The position numbers and the translations under genes were made by a program. Source: Paraburkholderia fungorum (GTDB lineage: Bacteria; Pseudomonadota; Gammaproteobacteria; Burkholderiales; Burkholderiaceae). Taken from it: a stretch of DNA of 64,000 nt. The stretch spans positions 248,001 to 312,000 of the forward strand of contig NZ_FNKP01000003.1 of the NCBI RefSeq assembly GCF_900099835.1, read 5' to 3'. The notes under the pieces were generated by a model. That model searched no databases. It was not told where the DNA came from and saw nothing but the letters and a program-made list of their open reading frames with translations. Of this stretch, positions 54,940-64,000 are shown one piece after another. Positions within the stretch are counted from its first letter, which is position 1; each line of letters starts with the position of its first letter.

Positions 54940-56517
54940 CTACTTCAGAGGGCGAAACTCCTTGATCTCATCATCATCGAGTTGCGCGAGTAGCGCGGTC
55001 TCCCAACTGAGATATTCGCGCGCCGCCGCCTTGTTGCCCGCGTGGCGGTCGTGAGTAAAGAACAGATAGTCAATTCTCTGCGCAGGAGAAATCGCTTCTG
55101 CACCTGTACTCTCGCTTTCACCCGCTTTCCGCCATGCTTCGAGGCCGCCTGAAAGCACGGCAAAGTCATACCGATTCGCGTTAGGCAAATCGGCAATCGC
55201 CCACGCGGCTATACGCGCGTCATCTGCCACTAGCGTGATCGCCGGTTTGCACTGCTGGAGTACAGCCGCGAGTCGCGAACGAATTGACCATATGCTGCCG
55301 GGAATGTGTCCTTTGATCCATGCCGCACTCGCACGTAAATCGATCACCGACATGTCGCCATTCGCCAGCCTTCGAGCAAGCGTCGGCGCGTCGATTTCGG
55401 GTAGCAGGTGGGTCGCGAATGGAGCGTCCGCAGGCAACTCCAGTCCGCTTTCCAGTCCACCGTCGAGCACGAACGCCGCGTGCCCCAACTGACGCAGCCA
55501 GCTTGCGGTGACAGCCGCGCGTATCCCGTCATCGTCGAACAACACGATGCGTGCATGGCGAACGCCGATGTACTGATCGGTGGCCTGTTGCAACTGGCCG
55601 CCGGGCGCGTGCTGCGCGCCGCGCAAGCTTCCCTGCGCGAACTCTTCGGGCGTGCGTACGTCGCATAGATAGACGGAGTGCTCGCCCGCGTCAAGCCAGT
55701 CGCGCACCGTTGCCGCACTCACCCACTCCACGCCCGCACGTTCTGCCAACGCACGCGCGGCCCTCACACGCTCATCGCCGGGCTGCACGTTCGCAGGATA
55801 AGGACGATGCTGGCCGTGTTCCAACGAAAGATCGTCGAGAAACCAGCCTTGTGTTCCATTCGCCAATGCATAGACGGGATTGCCGATCCCAAGATGCCGC
55901 AGCGTCTGCGCACCGATGATGCTACGCGTGCGCCCCGCGCAATTGATCACGATGGGTGTGTGCTGGTCCGCAACGATCGCGTCGATCCGGTAAGCAAGCT
56001 CGCCGTTCGGACAACATGAAGCGCCCGGAATATTCATCGCATGAAACTCGCTGACGGGACGCCCGTCGAGCACGACCGGCGGATGCGCCGAGCGCTGCCA
56101 TTGCGCGAGCGTCAGTGCGGACACATGCGGCGTGCCCGCAATCTCCTCGACCAGTTCACCGAACGCCTTCGACGGAACGTTGACGCCCTTGAACAGCACG
56201 AAGCCTGTCTCGTTCCATGCCCGCGTTCCACCGTCGAGCACGTGAACATTCGTGTAACCGATTTCCCGCAGACGGTTGGCGGCTTGCGCGGCCGGATTGT
56301 CGCCGTCGTCATAGACGACGATGCGTGCGCGACGATTCGGCGCGAGGCGGCCGACATCGCGTTCGAGCATGCTATACGGCAGCGGCACCGCGAAGAACGG
56401 ATGACCTTCGCCATACTGTCCGTGTTCTCGCACGTCGAACAGCGCGATTTCATCGCCATCATGCAACCATCGTTTGAGCGTTTGCGCGGAAACGCGCGGC
56501 ATTGACTGAGTGGGCAT
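54940..56517 (-). CDS. four-domain rhodanese-like sulfurtransferase
   Basis: A 525-residue protein of four tandem rhodanese modules (about 8-115, 132-245, 260-370 and 380-480), plus a short tail. Only the second module keeps the active cysteine: C193 in IVINCAGRTRSI. The others have Asp at that place (VVYDDGDN, VLFDDDGI, TLVADDAR). Rhodaneses move sulfane sulfur as cysteine persulfide; inactive modules usually serve as scaffold. It is the last gene of an organosulfur operon, 3 bases after the flavoprotein stop, so it probably handles sulfur released by the oxygenases. Tandem four-module forms with one cysteine are seldom discussed. Confidence 0.88.
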   Translation of the reverse strand: MPTQSMPRVSAQTLKRWLHDGDEIALFDVREHGQYGEGHPFFAVPLPYSMLERDVGRLAPNRRARIVVYDDGDNPAAQAANRLREIGYTNVHVLDGGTRAWNETGFVLFKGVNVPSKAFGELVEEIAGTPHVSALTLAQWQRSAHPPVVLDGRPVSEFHAMNIPGASCCPNGELAYRIDAIVADQHTPIVINCAGRTRSIIGAQTLRHLGIGNPVYALANGTQGWFLDDLSLEHGQHRPYPANVQPGDERVRAARALAERAGVEWVSAATVRDWLDAGEHSVYLCDVRTPEEFAQGSLRGAQHAPGGQLQQATDQYIGVRHARIVLFDDDGIRAAVTASWLRQLGHAAFVLDGGLESGLELPADAPFATHLLPEIDAPTLARRLANGDMSVIDLRASAAWIKGHIPGSIWSIRSRLAAVLQQCKPAITLVADDARIAAWAIADLPNANRYDFAVLSGGLEAWRKAGESESTGAEAISPAQRIDYLFFTHDRHAGNKAAAREYLSWETALLAQLDDDEIKEFRPLK

Positions 56518-56520
56518 GCG

Positions 56521-57774
56521 TCAGTATCCGTAGTCGATGGGCGGAGCTTGCCCGTTCAGGTTGTAGTCGCCGATCGCGCGGTATTTCCACGCGGCCGGAT
56601 CATGCACGGTATGGGTACGCGCGTTGCGCCAGTGCCGGTCGAAGTTGTGCCGACGCAGCGTAGTCGAGGCGCCGCCCACGTCGAACAGCGCCTGCGCCGC
56701 ATCCAGCGCCGCTTCGGTCGACATGACCTTGGCTTCGGCAGTCGCAATCGACGCATCGACGGCCGCCTGCGCGATCACGTCCGGCGACGCGCCGCCAAAG
56801 CGCATCTGCGCGGCCACGTCGATCTTCGCAGCCGCGCGCGCGACAAGTGCGCGAGCCGCGCTGACCTGCGCGGCGATCGAGCCTATCGTGTGCAGGATGT
56901 ACGGATCGTCGGCGGCTCGATCTACGCCGCTTTCGCGCACGGGCCGCACGCCTTCGCGTATCCACGCAGCCGCATCGTGCAGCGCCGCCTGCGCAATGCC
57001 GATTTCGATTGAACAGTGAATGATCTGCGACGCCGCGCCGGTATGATGCCGCTCGGTTTTCCAGCGATCCGTGCGCATCACTTCATCCGCTTCGACACGT
57101 ACGTCGATCAGTTCCGTCGTGCCGCTCAACGTGCCGCGCTGACCCATGCCGTCCCAGTCGTCATGGCGGACAATGCCAGCGCGTTCGGGCGGCAGCACGA
57201 CGAGCACGCTGTTGCCATCGGGATCGAGCGCCGTCACCTTCAGCAGATCGCCGATCAACGCGCCCGTCGAATAATGTTTGACGCCGTTGAGCCGGTAGCC
57301 CTCGGCGTCGCGACTGAGCGCCGTGCGAACCTCGCCGCGAAAACGTCCGCCGCGTTCAGCCGACGCACCGCCGATCAGTTCACCGCGCGCTACGCGACCG
57401 AGCAGACGGGCCGCTTGCGACGGTGGCGCCATCAGCAACGTCCGTTCGACGAACACGAAATGCGGCAACAGCGCCTGCGCGACGCTCGAATCTCCGCGCG
57501 CCAAAGCGACGACGACGGTCGAGAGATCGACGATCGTGCCGCCCGCGCCGCCATATTGGCGAGGCACGCGAATCGCGCCGATCCGCGCCGCGCGAATCGC
57601 ATCGAAGGCCGGGCGGTTGGCGGTTCCGCGTTCGTCCCATGCGGCGGACTCGGCTGCCAATTCGATGGCCAGCGTTTCGGTGCGAGCCATCAACTCTTCA
57701 GAGCACAGCGTTTCATTTTCAGTTTCGGACGAGTTCGCAGACGCGGTATCCAACGCGGAATCAATAGCTGGCAT
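56521..57774 (-). CDS. sfnB: SfnB-type flavin monooxygenase (acyl-CoA dehydrogenase fold)
   Basis: A 417-residue flavoprotein. Start at MPAIDSALDTASANSSE (ATG complementary to 57772-57774); the upstream frame is a shadow of the binding-protein gene. SfnB landmarks: VPRQYGGAGGTIVDLSTVVV, LLPHFVFVERTLL, GGASAERGGRFRGEVRT, GVKHYSTGALIGDLLKVTAL and RHHTGAASQIIHCSIEIGIA. SfnB-like proteins act in use of dimethyl sulfone and related organosulfur under sulfate limitation. It is a close paralog of the gene at 59525 with near-identical motif order. Confidence 0.88.
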   Translation of the reverse strand: MPAIDSALDTASANSSETENETLCSEELMARTETLAIELAAESAAWDERGTANRPAFDAIRAARIGAIRVPRQYGGAGGTIVDLSTVVVALARGDSSVAQALLPHFVFVERTLLMAPPSQAARLLGRVARGELIGGASAERGGRFRGEVRTALSRDAEGYRLNGVKHYSTGALIGDLLKVTALDPDGNSVLVVLPPERAGIVRHDDWDGMGQRGTLSGTTELIDVRVEADEVMRTDRWKTERHHTGAASQIIHCSIEIGIAQAALHDAAAWIREGVRPVRESGVDRAADDPYILHTIGSIAAQVSAARALVARAAAKIDVAAQMRFGGASPDVIAQAAVDASIATAEAKVMSTEAALDAAQALFDVGGASTTLRRHNFDRHWRNARTHTVHDPAAWKYRAIGDYNLNGQAPPIDYGY

Positions 57775-57779
57775 CACGA

Positions 57780-59435
57780 TTACCCCTGCAAATAAGCATC
57801 GGCGAGCGTCGAGTAAAACAACATCGGCCCTTTTCGCAGCCCCTGAAGCCTGCTCGAATAAAAGCCGAAGAACTTCAACTCCAGAAGATTGATCGACGGC
57901 ACTTCGTTCTGTACAAACTCCTGCAACTGTTCGATCAGCACTTTGCGTTTCGCGACATCGCCCTCTTCCTGAATCCCTTCGATAATCCGGTCCATCTGCG
58001 GATTCGAGTAGCTCGACGCATTGCTCGACGGCACGCCCTGCTTGATGTTCTTGCTCCAGAACCTGCGCGTCACGCCGATCTGCGGATCGGGGTAAGCGGA
58101 ATACCACATCGACGCGGTATCGAAATCGCGGTCCGTGTACAGCTTGCGAATCACGCCCGCGAGATCGAGATTGACCAGCGTCACCGCGACACCGATGTTG
58201 CGAAGCTGCTGCCGCATCAGTTCGGCCGCGCGCAGATAGACGTCGCCATAGGACACTTCGGTGACGTGGTCGATGCGTAGCCGCACGCCGTCGGGTCCGC
58301 GCTTCAGACCGGCTTCGTCGAGCAGTTGCTCGGCTTTCTTCGGGTCGAACTCGTACTGCGGCAAGCCGGCCTTGAAGAACTGTTTCTGATAACTGGGCAC
58401 GCAACTCTGCGCGACATCCGCGAGCCCGTACCAGACAATGCGCGCCATCGCCGCACGGTCGATTGCGTGCGCGAATGCCTTGCGCACGCGAATATCGTCG
58501 AACGTCTTGCGGCGATAGTTGAAGTCGAAGAAGAACATCGGCGCGGGCGCCTGCCAGCCGACCGTATCGAGCACGAGCTTCGGGTTCTTCTGCAAACGCG
58601 CCACATCGCTTTCCGGCACCGGATTATTGGCCGCAAAAGCAAGCTCGCCGTTTTCCAGCGCGATCGCACGCGCGGCGGCGTCCGGCACGGTCTTGAAGAT
58701 GATGCGGTCGAGATACGGCTTGTCGTCCTTGCCCGACGCTCCCTTGTCCCAGTAGTTCGGATTGCGCTCCAGCGTCACGTGGCTGCCGCGCACCCATTCC
58801 TTGAACATGAACGCGCCGGTGCCGATCGGCTTCGCGTTCCACGGGTTGGTCAGCGGATTGGTGCCTTCGTAGAGGTGTTTCGGCACGATCTGCGTCTCCG
58901 TGCCGAACAGCACAGCCCACAACACCGGCGAGGGTCCAGTCAGACGAAACACCACCGTATGCGCGTCGGGCGTATCGACACCGATCACCTTGGCGAGATT
59001 CGACGCGCCGCGCGGATGCGTTTTCTTCACGACATTCAATATCGAATACTCGACATCCGCTGACGTGAACGGCTGACCGTCGTGCCAGGTCACACCACGG
59101 CGCAAATGAAACGTGATCGACTTGCCATCGGGCGCCGTGGCCCACGACTCCGCCAGTTGCGCTTGCGGACGATACTCGTTGTCGTAGGTCAGCAGGCCGT
59201 CGAAGATGTTCGCCGAAATCACCACGGCGGGGCTCGAAATATTGATGCCCGCCACGAGTCCCGCCGGTTCGGGCGTGACGTTCGCGAACAACGTGCCGCC
59301 ACGCAAGACAGATCCGGGCAACGCGGCAGCCAGTTTCTGTGCTGCCTCGGCGGGCGACAGCAAGCCGGCGCCAGAACCGGCCAGCATCAGTTGCAGCATC
59401 TGGCGACGGTTGAGATGTCGCAAATCGAAAGTCAT
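57780..59435 (-). CDS. peptide/nickel-type ABC substrate-binding protein (DppA/OppA family)
   Basis: A 551-residue exported protein with twin-arginine leader (HLNRRQMLQLMLAGSGAGLL). Start at MTFDLRHLNRRQMLQ. Family features: LAESWATAPDGKSITFHLRR, GVTWHDGQPFTSADVEYSIL, and GTGAFMFKEWVRGSHVTLER, the SBP_bac_5 fold. No matching permease or ATPase genes lie in the operon, so it is an orphan receptor here. Its place between two SfnB-like genes suggests a sulfur-bearing ligand such as a glutathione-like or sulfopeptide compound; that is inference. Confidence 0.88.
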   Translation of the reverse strand: MTFDLRHLNRRQMLQLMLAGSGAGLLSPAEAAQKLAAALPGSVLRGGTLFANVTPEPAGLVAGINISSPAVVISANIFDGLLTYDNEYRPQAQLAESWATAPDGKSITFHLRRGVTWHDGQPFTSADVEYSILNVVKKTHPRGASNLAKVIGVDTPDAHTVVFRLTGPSPVLWAVLFGTETQIVPKHLYEGTNPLTNPWNAKPIGTGAFMFKEWVRGSHVTLERNPNYWDKGASGKDDKPYLDRIIFKTVPDAAARAIALENGELAFAANNPVPESDVARLQKNPKLVLDTVGWQAPAPMFFFDFNYRRKTFDDIRVRKAFAHAIDRAAMARIVWYGLADVAQSCVPSYQKQFFKAGLPQYEFDPKKAEQLLDEAGLKRGPDGVRLRIDHVTEVSYGDVYLRAAELMRQQLRNIGVAVTLVNLDLAGVIRKLYTDRDFDTASMWYSAYPDPQIGVTRRFWSKNIKQGVPSSNASSYSNPQMDRIIEGIQEEGDVAKRKVLIEQLQEFVQNEVPSINLLELKFFGFYSSRLQGLRKGPMLFYSTLADAYLQG

Positions 59436-59524
59436 GGAGGGTCTCGAAGCGGAATAAGCGGAGTCGATCGATGACTCGCGGGATCGAAGAAAAACGCAGC
59501 ATTCGGAATGCGCTGCGGCCGGAA

Positions 59525-60769
59525 TCAATACGAAAAAGTCAAAGGCGGCGGCGCATGATTGACGACGTAGTTGCCGACCGCGCGACACTTGTAGGCGACC
59601 GGATCGTGCGTGGTATGCGTGCGGGCATTGCGCCAATGACGGTCGAAATTTTGCGCACGCGTGGTCATCGCGGCGCCGCCTGCGTCGAACATGGTCTTCG
59701 TGACTTCGAGCGCGGCTTGCGTCGACACGATCTTGGCCTGCGCGGTGGCAATCGAAGCAGCCACTGCCGCCGCATGCACATGCTCGTCGGCGGCTCCGGC
59801 GAAACGGCTGTCGGCCGCGATATCCAGTGCGATCGCGGCTTCGTCTACGATCGCTTCGGCTGCATGAATTCGCGCGGCGATGCGACCGATGGTGTGCAAC
59901 ACGTACGGGTCTTGCGACGCGGAATCGATGCCGCTTTCCTTCACGGCCCGCGCACGATTTTTTGCCCACCATGCCGCGTCGGCGAGCGCGGCCTGGCCGA
60001 TGCCGACTTCGATCGCACAGTGAAGAATCTGCGCGGCCGCGCCCGTATGATGCGGCCGCGACAGCCAGGGCTGCATGCGCATGACTTCGTCCGTATGGAT
60101 GGGCACGCTGTGCAGCAGCGTCGTGCCGCTCGCCGTACCGCGCTGCCCCATGCCGTCCCAGTCGTCGATTCTCTCTATGCCGACGCGATCGGCAGGCACC
60201 AACGCGGCAACCATCTCGCCGTTTTCATCGAGCGCGCGAATCTTGAGGACATCGGCGTACAACGCGCCGGTCGAATAATGCTTGACGCCGTCGAGCACGA
60301 AGTGACCGTTAGCACTTCGCAAACGCGTCGCCATTTCGCCTCGAAAACGGCCACCACGCTCCGCGGCCGCCGCGCCAAACAGCGCGCCGTTCGCGGCCAG
60401 CGGCAACAGACGCCGCTGCTGCGCAACACTGCCCATCAACCGCAATCGCTCGATGAATACGAAATGTCCAAGAAAGGCCTGCGCGACGTTTGGGTCGCCT
60501 TTAGCGAGCGAGATAAAAATGCGTGCGACGGTCTGCCAGTCAGCACCCGCGCCGCCGAACTCGCGAGGCACCCGCAATGCCGTCAAACGCGTATCGCGCA
60601 ACGTCTGCATCGCCGCGAACGGCAGTCTGCGCTCGCGATCGGCCTGCGCGGCTTCGGCGGACAATCGCTCTGACAACGCAACGGCTGCGTCAAGCAGCGC
60701 TTCCACTTCTGGTGCTTCCGGCACCGGTGGCTCCGCGTGCAGCACGGGGGCTTCGAATAATTCGCTCAT
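59525..60769 (-). CDS. SfnB-type flavin monooxygenase, second paralog
   Basis: A 414-residue flavoprotein. Start at MSELFEAPVLHAEPPVP (ATG complementary to 60767-60769). Same order of motifs as the paralog downstream: VPREFGGAGADWQTVARIFI, LGHFVFIERLRLM, GAAAAERGGRFRGEMATRLR, GVKHYSTGALYADVLKIRAL, RPHHTGAAAQILHCAIEVGI. The two differ throughout, so this is an old duplication, not a recent tandem. They may form a hetero-oligomer or accept different substrates. Confidence 0.87.
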   Translation of the reverse strand: MSELFEAPVLHAEPPVPEAPEVEALLDAAVALSERLSAEAAQADRERRLPFAAMQTLRDTRLTALRVPREFGGAGADWQTVARIFISLAKGDPNVAQAFLGHFVFIERLRLMGSVAQQRRLLPLAANGALFGAAAAERGGRFRGEMATRLRSANGHFVLDGVKHYSTGALYADVLKIRALDENGEMVAALVPADRVGIERIDDWDGMGQRGTASGTTLLHSVPIHTDEVMRMQPWLSRPHHTGAAAQILHCAIEVGIGQAALADAAWWAKNRARAVKESGIDSASQDPYVLHTIGRIAARIHAAEAIVDEAAIALDIAADSRFAGAADEHVHAAAVAASIATAQAKIVSTQAALEVTKTMFDAGGAAMTTRAQNFDRHWRNARTHTTHDPVAYKCRAVGNYVVNHAPPPLTFSY

Positions 60770-60801
60770 GCAATGACTCTCCGCTGTTTGACGTGATCGG
60801 C

Positions 60802-61974
60802 TTAGAGGCGCAATCCGGCCTGTTTGAGCAGCGGCAATACCGCTTCGCCGAAATACGCGAGGTCGGGCTCGAAGTCGTAGAACGTCAGTTGCAGACCGTC
60901 GCAACCGGCCTGCTTCAGACGCCGGATGTAATCGACGATCTGCTCCGGGCTGCCGATCAACTGGATGTTGCCGCCCACCGCTTTCTGATCCCGCTGATGT
61001 CCGCGAAACGCGTGGCTGTCCCGTTGCTGTGCTGATGCGAAGAAGTTGTCGACGGCCACGCGGTCCTGCGCGGCGACGATCGCATCGTGATACGCCCAGG
61101 CTTCGCGCTCGGTCGGCCTGCAGATCACCATCGGATTGATCAGCGTGCGTAGCGTCCTGCCCTGAGCGGCGGCGGCAGCCTTGATACGCGCGCAGTGCGC
61201 GGGCAGCACGTCGAGCGCGGCTTCGATCTCGGCGCCCGCCGGGCTGGTGATGAACACGAGGTCCGAATGCCGTGCGGCGAACTCGATCCCGGCGCCCGAG
61301 CCCGTCGCGTTCACCAGCACCGGACGGCCGAATGCCGGACGCGGCGACACGTACGCGTTTTCGCTTTGCCAGTAGGCGCCGCGTAAATCGACGTTGTCGT
61401 CGCTATGCCAGTACGTCTTCAGAAAACGTACGAACTCGTCGGCCATCCGGTAACGCTCGTCGTGCTCGATCTGCGGATTACCAAACATGCGCGCGTGACT
61501 TTCGAGGTTCCCCGTCACGACGTTGATGCCCCAGCGTCCACCCGTGATGCTGTCCAGCGTTGCGCCGAACTTCGCGAGATGCAGCGGATGCCACGGCCCG
61601 TACAGCACGTGAATGGTCGAGATCAGCATGATGCGGCTCGTGACGCTGGCGAGCGCGGCGGTCGTCACAAATGGATCGAGGCTGTCTTCGCGATAACGGA
61701 TATCGCCGCCGTGACCGCTTTTCGGATTCCACTGCGCGAGCCCGAACACCAGGTCGAGACCGAGCGCCTCCGCTTGCAGCGTCAGCGCCTTGTTGTAGGC
61801 GAAGTGCCAGTCGGTGCCGCGCGGCAGGGTCGACGGACTCCAGCCGCCGTTCTGGATCGGCAGGAACAGGCCCAGCATGAACGGTTGCGCGAAGGCAGCG
61901 GCAAGCGGGCTGCCCGGCAGATCGGCGGGCGAAACGTCGGGCAGGTTCGGCGTGGGGTTGGGTAGTGGGCTCAT
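60802..61974 (-). CDS. LLM-class flavin-dependent monooxygenase (SfnG/RutA-like)
   Basis: A 390-residue FMNH2-dependent oxygenase of the bacterial luciferase-like fold. Start at MSPLPNPTPNLPDVSPAD. Motifs: LGLFLPIQNGGWSPSTLPRG, LQAEALGLDLVFGLAQW, LASVTSRIMLISTIHVLYGP, ATLDSITGGRWGINVVTGN. Relatives include dimethyl sulfone monooxygenase SfnG and RutA; the sulfur-type context supports the first. First gene of the operon. It needs reduced flavin from a separate reductase, not encoded in this operon. Confidence 0.85.
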   Translation of the reverse strand: MSPLPNPTPNLPDVSPADLPGSPLAAAFAQPFMLGLFLPIQNGGWSPSTLPRGTDWHFAYNKALTLQAEALGLDLVFGLAQWNPKSGHGGDIRYREDSLDPFVTTAALASVTSRIMLISTIHVLYGPWHPLHLAKFGATLDSITGGRWGINVVTGNLESHARMFGNPQIEHDERYRMADEFVRFLKTYWHSDDNVDLRGAYWQSENAYVSPRPAFGRPVLVNATGSGAGIEFAARHSDLVFITSPAGAEIEAALDVLPAHCARIKAAAAAQGRTLRTLINPMVICRPTEREAWAYHDAIVAAQDRVAVDNFFASAQQRDSHAFRGHQRDQKAVGGNIQLIGSPEQIVDYIRRLKQAGCDGLQLTFYDFEPDLAYFGEAVLPLLKQAGLRL

Positions 61975-62214
61975 GACAGGATCTCGCGCTCTGAACGCTT
62001 CAGAATGCGTGGATGCTATTGGCAGCCCCTCAACCGCCGGAACCATCTATACGGAATATCTTTATGAGTCGGACAGAGATTGCACGGTTTCCGCACGCCT
62101 TCCCGCAATGAGAACAACGCACATCTCATTGAAACAACTGGTATTTTTTAAATCGAGCGCAGATTTTCGCAAGGCCGGACAGATCGGTTTTGCTTATGTA
62201 TTTTCTGGCCGCAC

Positions 62215-63081
62215 TTAATGATCGAGCCTGCGTCCGGGCAAAACCTGCGACAACAGCTCAAACGCCTGGCGCACCAGCGGATTGGCGCTGTGCGGCCGAA
62301 TCCACAGGTAATAGTCGACATCGGGCAAACGCGGCAGGCCGTCCTTGTCGCCCAGCACCCGCATCTCCGGTCCGAGCAATTCGATGCTGCGCGCGGTGAC
62401 GCCGAGTTGCGCGCGAATCGCCGCTTTCACGCCCAGCAGGTTCGACGCGATGTACGCCTCGCGCCAGCGCACCCGCGCGGCATCGAGCGCTTCGATGGCC
62501 AGTTTGCCGAAGATGCTCGGCTCATCGGCGAGCACGAGCGGAATCGGTGCCTGCGGTACATGCTTGTATTGGGACGCGCAAATCCACACCGTCGGCGATG
62601 TGCGCAACAGCAGCCCTTGCAGCGTGGCGTCCCCACGCGTCGACAGGGTCATGTCGATCTCGCCGCGACGCAGCGCTTCCATCAGAAACGGACTGCGGCC
62701 GACATCGAGTTCGATCCGCAAGCCTGGTGCCCAACGCGCGATGTGCGCGAGGATCGGCGGCAGCAACGTATCCGAGACATCGTGCGGCGAACCTATTCGC
62801 AGCACGCCCGCCTGTGCGCCACCTACCAGCGACTGCACGGCTTCGTCGTTGACGCGAAGCAGTTCCCGCGCATGACCGAGCAGTTGCTGGCCGCCTGCTG
62901 TGAGCGGCTTGTTGCGCCCCTCTTTCTGGAACAGCGCGATACCCACCAGCGCTTCGAGCCGTTGCATCTGCTGGCTCACTGCTGCCTGGCTGCGCCCGAT
63001 GCGCACCCCGGCTCCCGCGAAGCTATGCGCGTCGGCGACCGCCACGAAGGTGCGCATCAATTCGAGGTCGAGGTTTTTCAT
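62215..63081 (-). CDS. LysR-family transcriptional regulator
   Basis: A 288-residue regulator. Start at MKNLDLELMRTFVAVAD (ATG complementary to 63079-63081), preferred to an ATG 28 codons upstream. DNA-binding part: SFAGAGVRIGRSQAAVSQQM, QRLEALVGIALFQKEGRNKP; effector part from GVLRIGSPHDVSDTLLPPIL. Lies 240 bases upstream of the organosulfur operon and is read the same way, so it may regulate it; the ligand is unknown. Confidence 0.9.
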   Translation of the reverse strand: MKNLDLELMRTFVAVADAHSFAGAGVRIGRSQAAVSQQMQRLEALVGIALFQKEGRNKPLTAGGQQLLGHARELLRVNDEAVQSLVGGAQAGVLRIGSPHDVSDTLLPPILAHIARWAPGLRIELDVGRSPFLMEALRRGEIDMTLSTRGDATLQGLLLRTSPTVWICASQYKHVPQAPIPLVLADEPSIFGKLAIEALDAARVRWREAYIASNLLGVKAAIRAQLGVTARSIELLGPEMRVLGDKDGLPRLPDVDYYLWIRPHSANPLVRQAFELLSQVLPGRRLDH

Positions 63082-63254
63082 CGGCGGATCATCGGCAGAA
63101 ACAGAAATTCTGATGTTCTTGCGTCGCAAGGGTACAAAGCAGCGAAGCGAATCCCAACCAATCAATTGAGCTTTGTTTTTCTTGCTGCTTGCAGAAGATG
63201 AAAGCGGGAAGCAACAGAACCGCGCACGCTCAAGTGCGCAGGATCACCGGCTCG

Positions 63255-64000
63255 TCAGACATTGAACAGTTCGCTGCGGGCCGCATCCATGATCATTGCC
63301 ACGGCCGGATGGCTGATCCGGCGCTCAATTGAAATGGCAAAGAACTCTTCGACAATCGTGTCGATATGCCCCAGCGTGACCAGCGCGTGTTCCGCCTGCA
63401 ACTGACTTTCGAGCACGGCCGGCGCGAACAGCACCCCGCGACCTTCGCGGGCGAACGCCATCGACATGGCGCCGTCGTCGAATTCGCCGACTACACGCGG
63501 CGATATCGCATGCGACGCCAGCCAGTGATCGAGCTTGCGGCGCACGGCGGACTCCATGCCAGGGAGCAGCACAGGCAGCCGCGCGAGCGACAACGGAAAG
63601 CGCCCGTTACCGCCCCGGATCAGCGCCTTGGTGCCGAAGCAGGCCAGCGTCGAGCGGCCCAGGCTGTGGTTGAACGCCTTGATATTGACGTCCGCCGGCA
63701 GCGGCGCGTCGGCAATGATCAGATCGATACGATGAACGGCGAGTTGCGCAAGCAGCGCATGCAGATTGCCTTCATGGCAAATCATTCTCATAGAGGCGGA
63801 CGCGCTCAATGCGGGTTCCAGCAGCCGGTACGCAATCGCCTTCGGAACGGAATCCGCAATGCCGACCCGGAAGCGGGTTTGCGCACCGCCCTCGCTTTCG
63901 CGCCGCACGACACTCTCGAGCTCCGAGCCCAGAGAGAAAATCTCGTCGGCGTAATCGAGCGCGAGACGCCCCGCATCGGTCAGTTCAAGGCCTCGACCGC
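63255..64000 (-). CDS. nhaR: NhaR-like LysR regulator (start beyond window edge)
   Basis: Open to the right edge; 247 codons plus stop are visible. The part upstream of the first ATG reads GRGLELTDAGRLALDYADEI then FSLGSELESVVRRESEGG, continuing into RVGIADSVPKAIAYRLLEPA, a run typical of NhaR, the sodium/pH-responsive activator of the antiporter gene nhaA. The helix-turn-helix is outside the window. No nhaA is visible within it, although the CPA2 antiporter at 35173 is an alternative client, too distant to argue for. Confidence 0.85.
   Translation of the reverse strand, partial: GRGLELTDAGRLALDYADEIFSLGSELESVVRRESEGGAQTRFRVGIADSVPKAIAYRLLEPALSASASMRMICHEGNLHALLAQLAVHRIDLIIADAPLPADVNIKAFNHSLGRSTLACFGTKALIRGGNGRFPLSLARLPVLLPGMESAVRRKLDHWLASHAISPRVVGEFDDGAMSMAFAREGRGVLFAPAVLESQLQAEHALVTLGHIDTIVEEFFAISIERRISHPAVAMIMDAARSELFNV

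Overview
The window reads as chromosomal DNA of a Burkholderia-type beta-proteobacterium (Burkholderia / Paraburkholderia / Caballeronia group). The reasons are the high GC of most coding sequence, six LysR regulators, several sulfur-starvation (Ssu/Sfn) modules, a MaeB malic enzyme with a phosphotransacetylase tail, and a meta-cleavage aromatic operon. This is inferred from gene content, not from a database match. I see no rRNA, tRNA, intact insertion sequence, CRISPR array or replication origin.

Layout. 1-2663: a LysR regulator cut by the left edge, divergent from a sulfonate-type binding protein and an SfnB/DszC-like flavin monooxygenase. 2831-4325: a PRC-barrel protein and a flavin-reductase-like protein. 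4888-7980: a solitary AT-richer gene for a 1030-residue protein joining an HD phosphohydrolase domain to a GHKL (HSP90-type) ATPase, a defence-like architecture. 8418-9446: two small envelope proteins. 9884-15520: an ABC importer with two different binding proteins plus a flavin monooxygenase. 15902-24110: LysR/maeB, an EamA transporter, an MFS transporter and an aminoglycoside-phosphotransferase-fold kinase. 24613-29775: a compact four-gene envelope operon (OmpA-type lipoprotein, five-span membrane protein, exported vWA-like protein, CAP-domain lipoprotein) that I cannot assign to any described system. 29945-34759: LysR, SnoaL-like protein, old yellow enzyme, metallo-beta-lactamase-fold hydrolase and MFS exporter. 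35173-38850: a Kef-type antiporter followed by a scarred region. There, two truncated divergent genes (acyl-CoA dehydrogenase and LysR) abut at their broken ends, next to a KfrA-like DNA-binding coiled-coil gene with its own operator and a fossil ABC ATPase fragment.

38850-48658: a LysR regulator divergent from a nine-gene operon. Eight genes encode complete degradation of 3-hydroxyanthranilate through 2-amino-3-carboxymuconate semialdehyde, 2-aminomuconate and 4-oxalocrotonate to pyruvate and acetyl-CoA, and an aromatic-acid MFS importer follows. As I recall it, the order matches the nba genes of 2-nitrobenzoate-degrading Pseudomonas fluorescens KU-7. The promoter has two TATTC/GAATA inverted repeats about three helical turns apart. 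48920-54866: a TonB-dependent siderophore receptor and a PstS-like protein divergent from a two-component system. 54940-61974: a five-gene organosulfur operon (LLM monooxygenase, two SfnB-like flavoproteins, an orphan peptide-type binding protein, a four-domain rhodanese). 62215-64000: a LysR regulator and an NhaR-like regulator cut by the right edge.

The best candidates for something undescribed are the 24613-29775 envelope operon and the HD-GHKL protein. The clearest genome-history signal is the deletion scar at about 36.82 kb.
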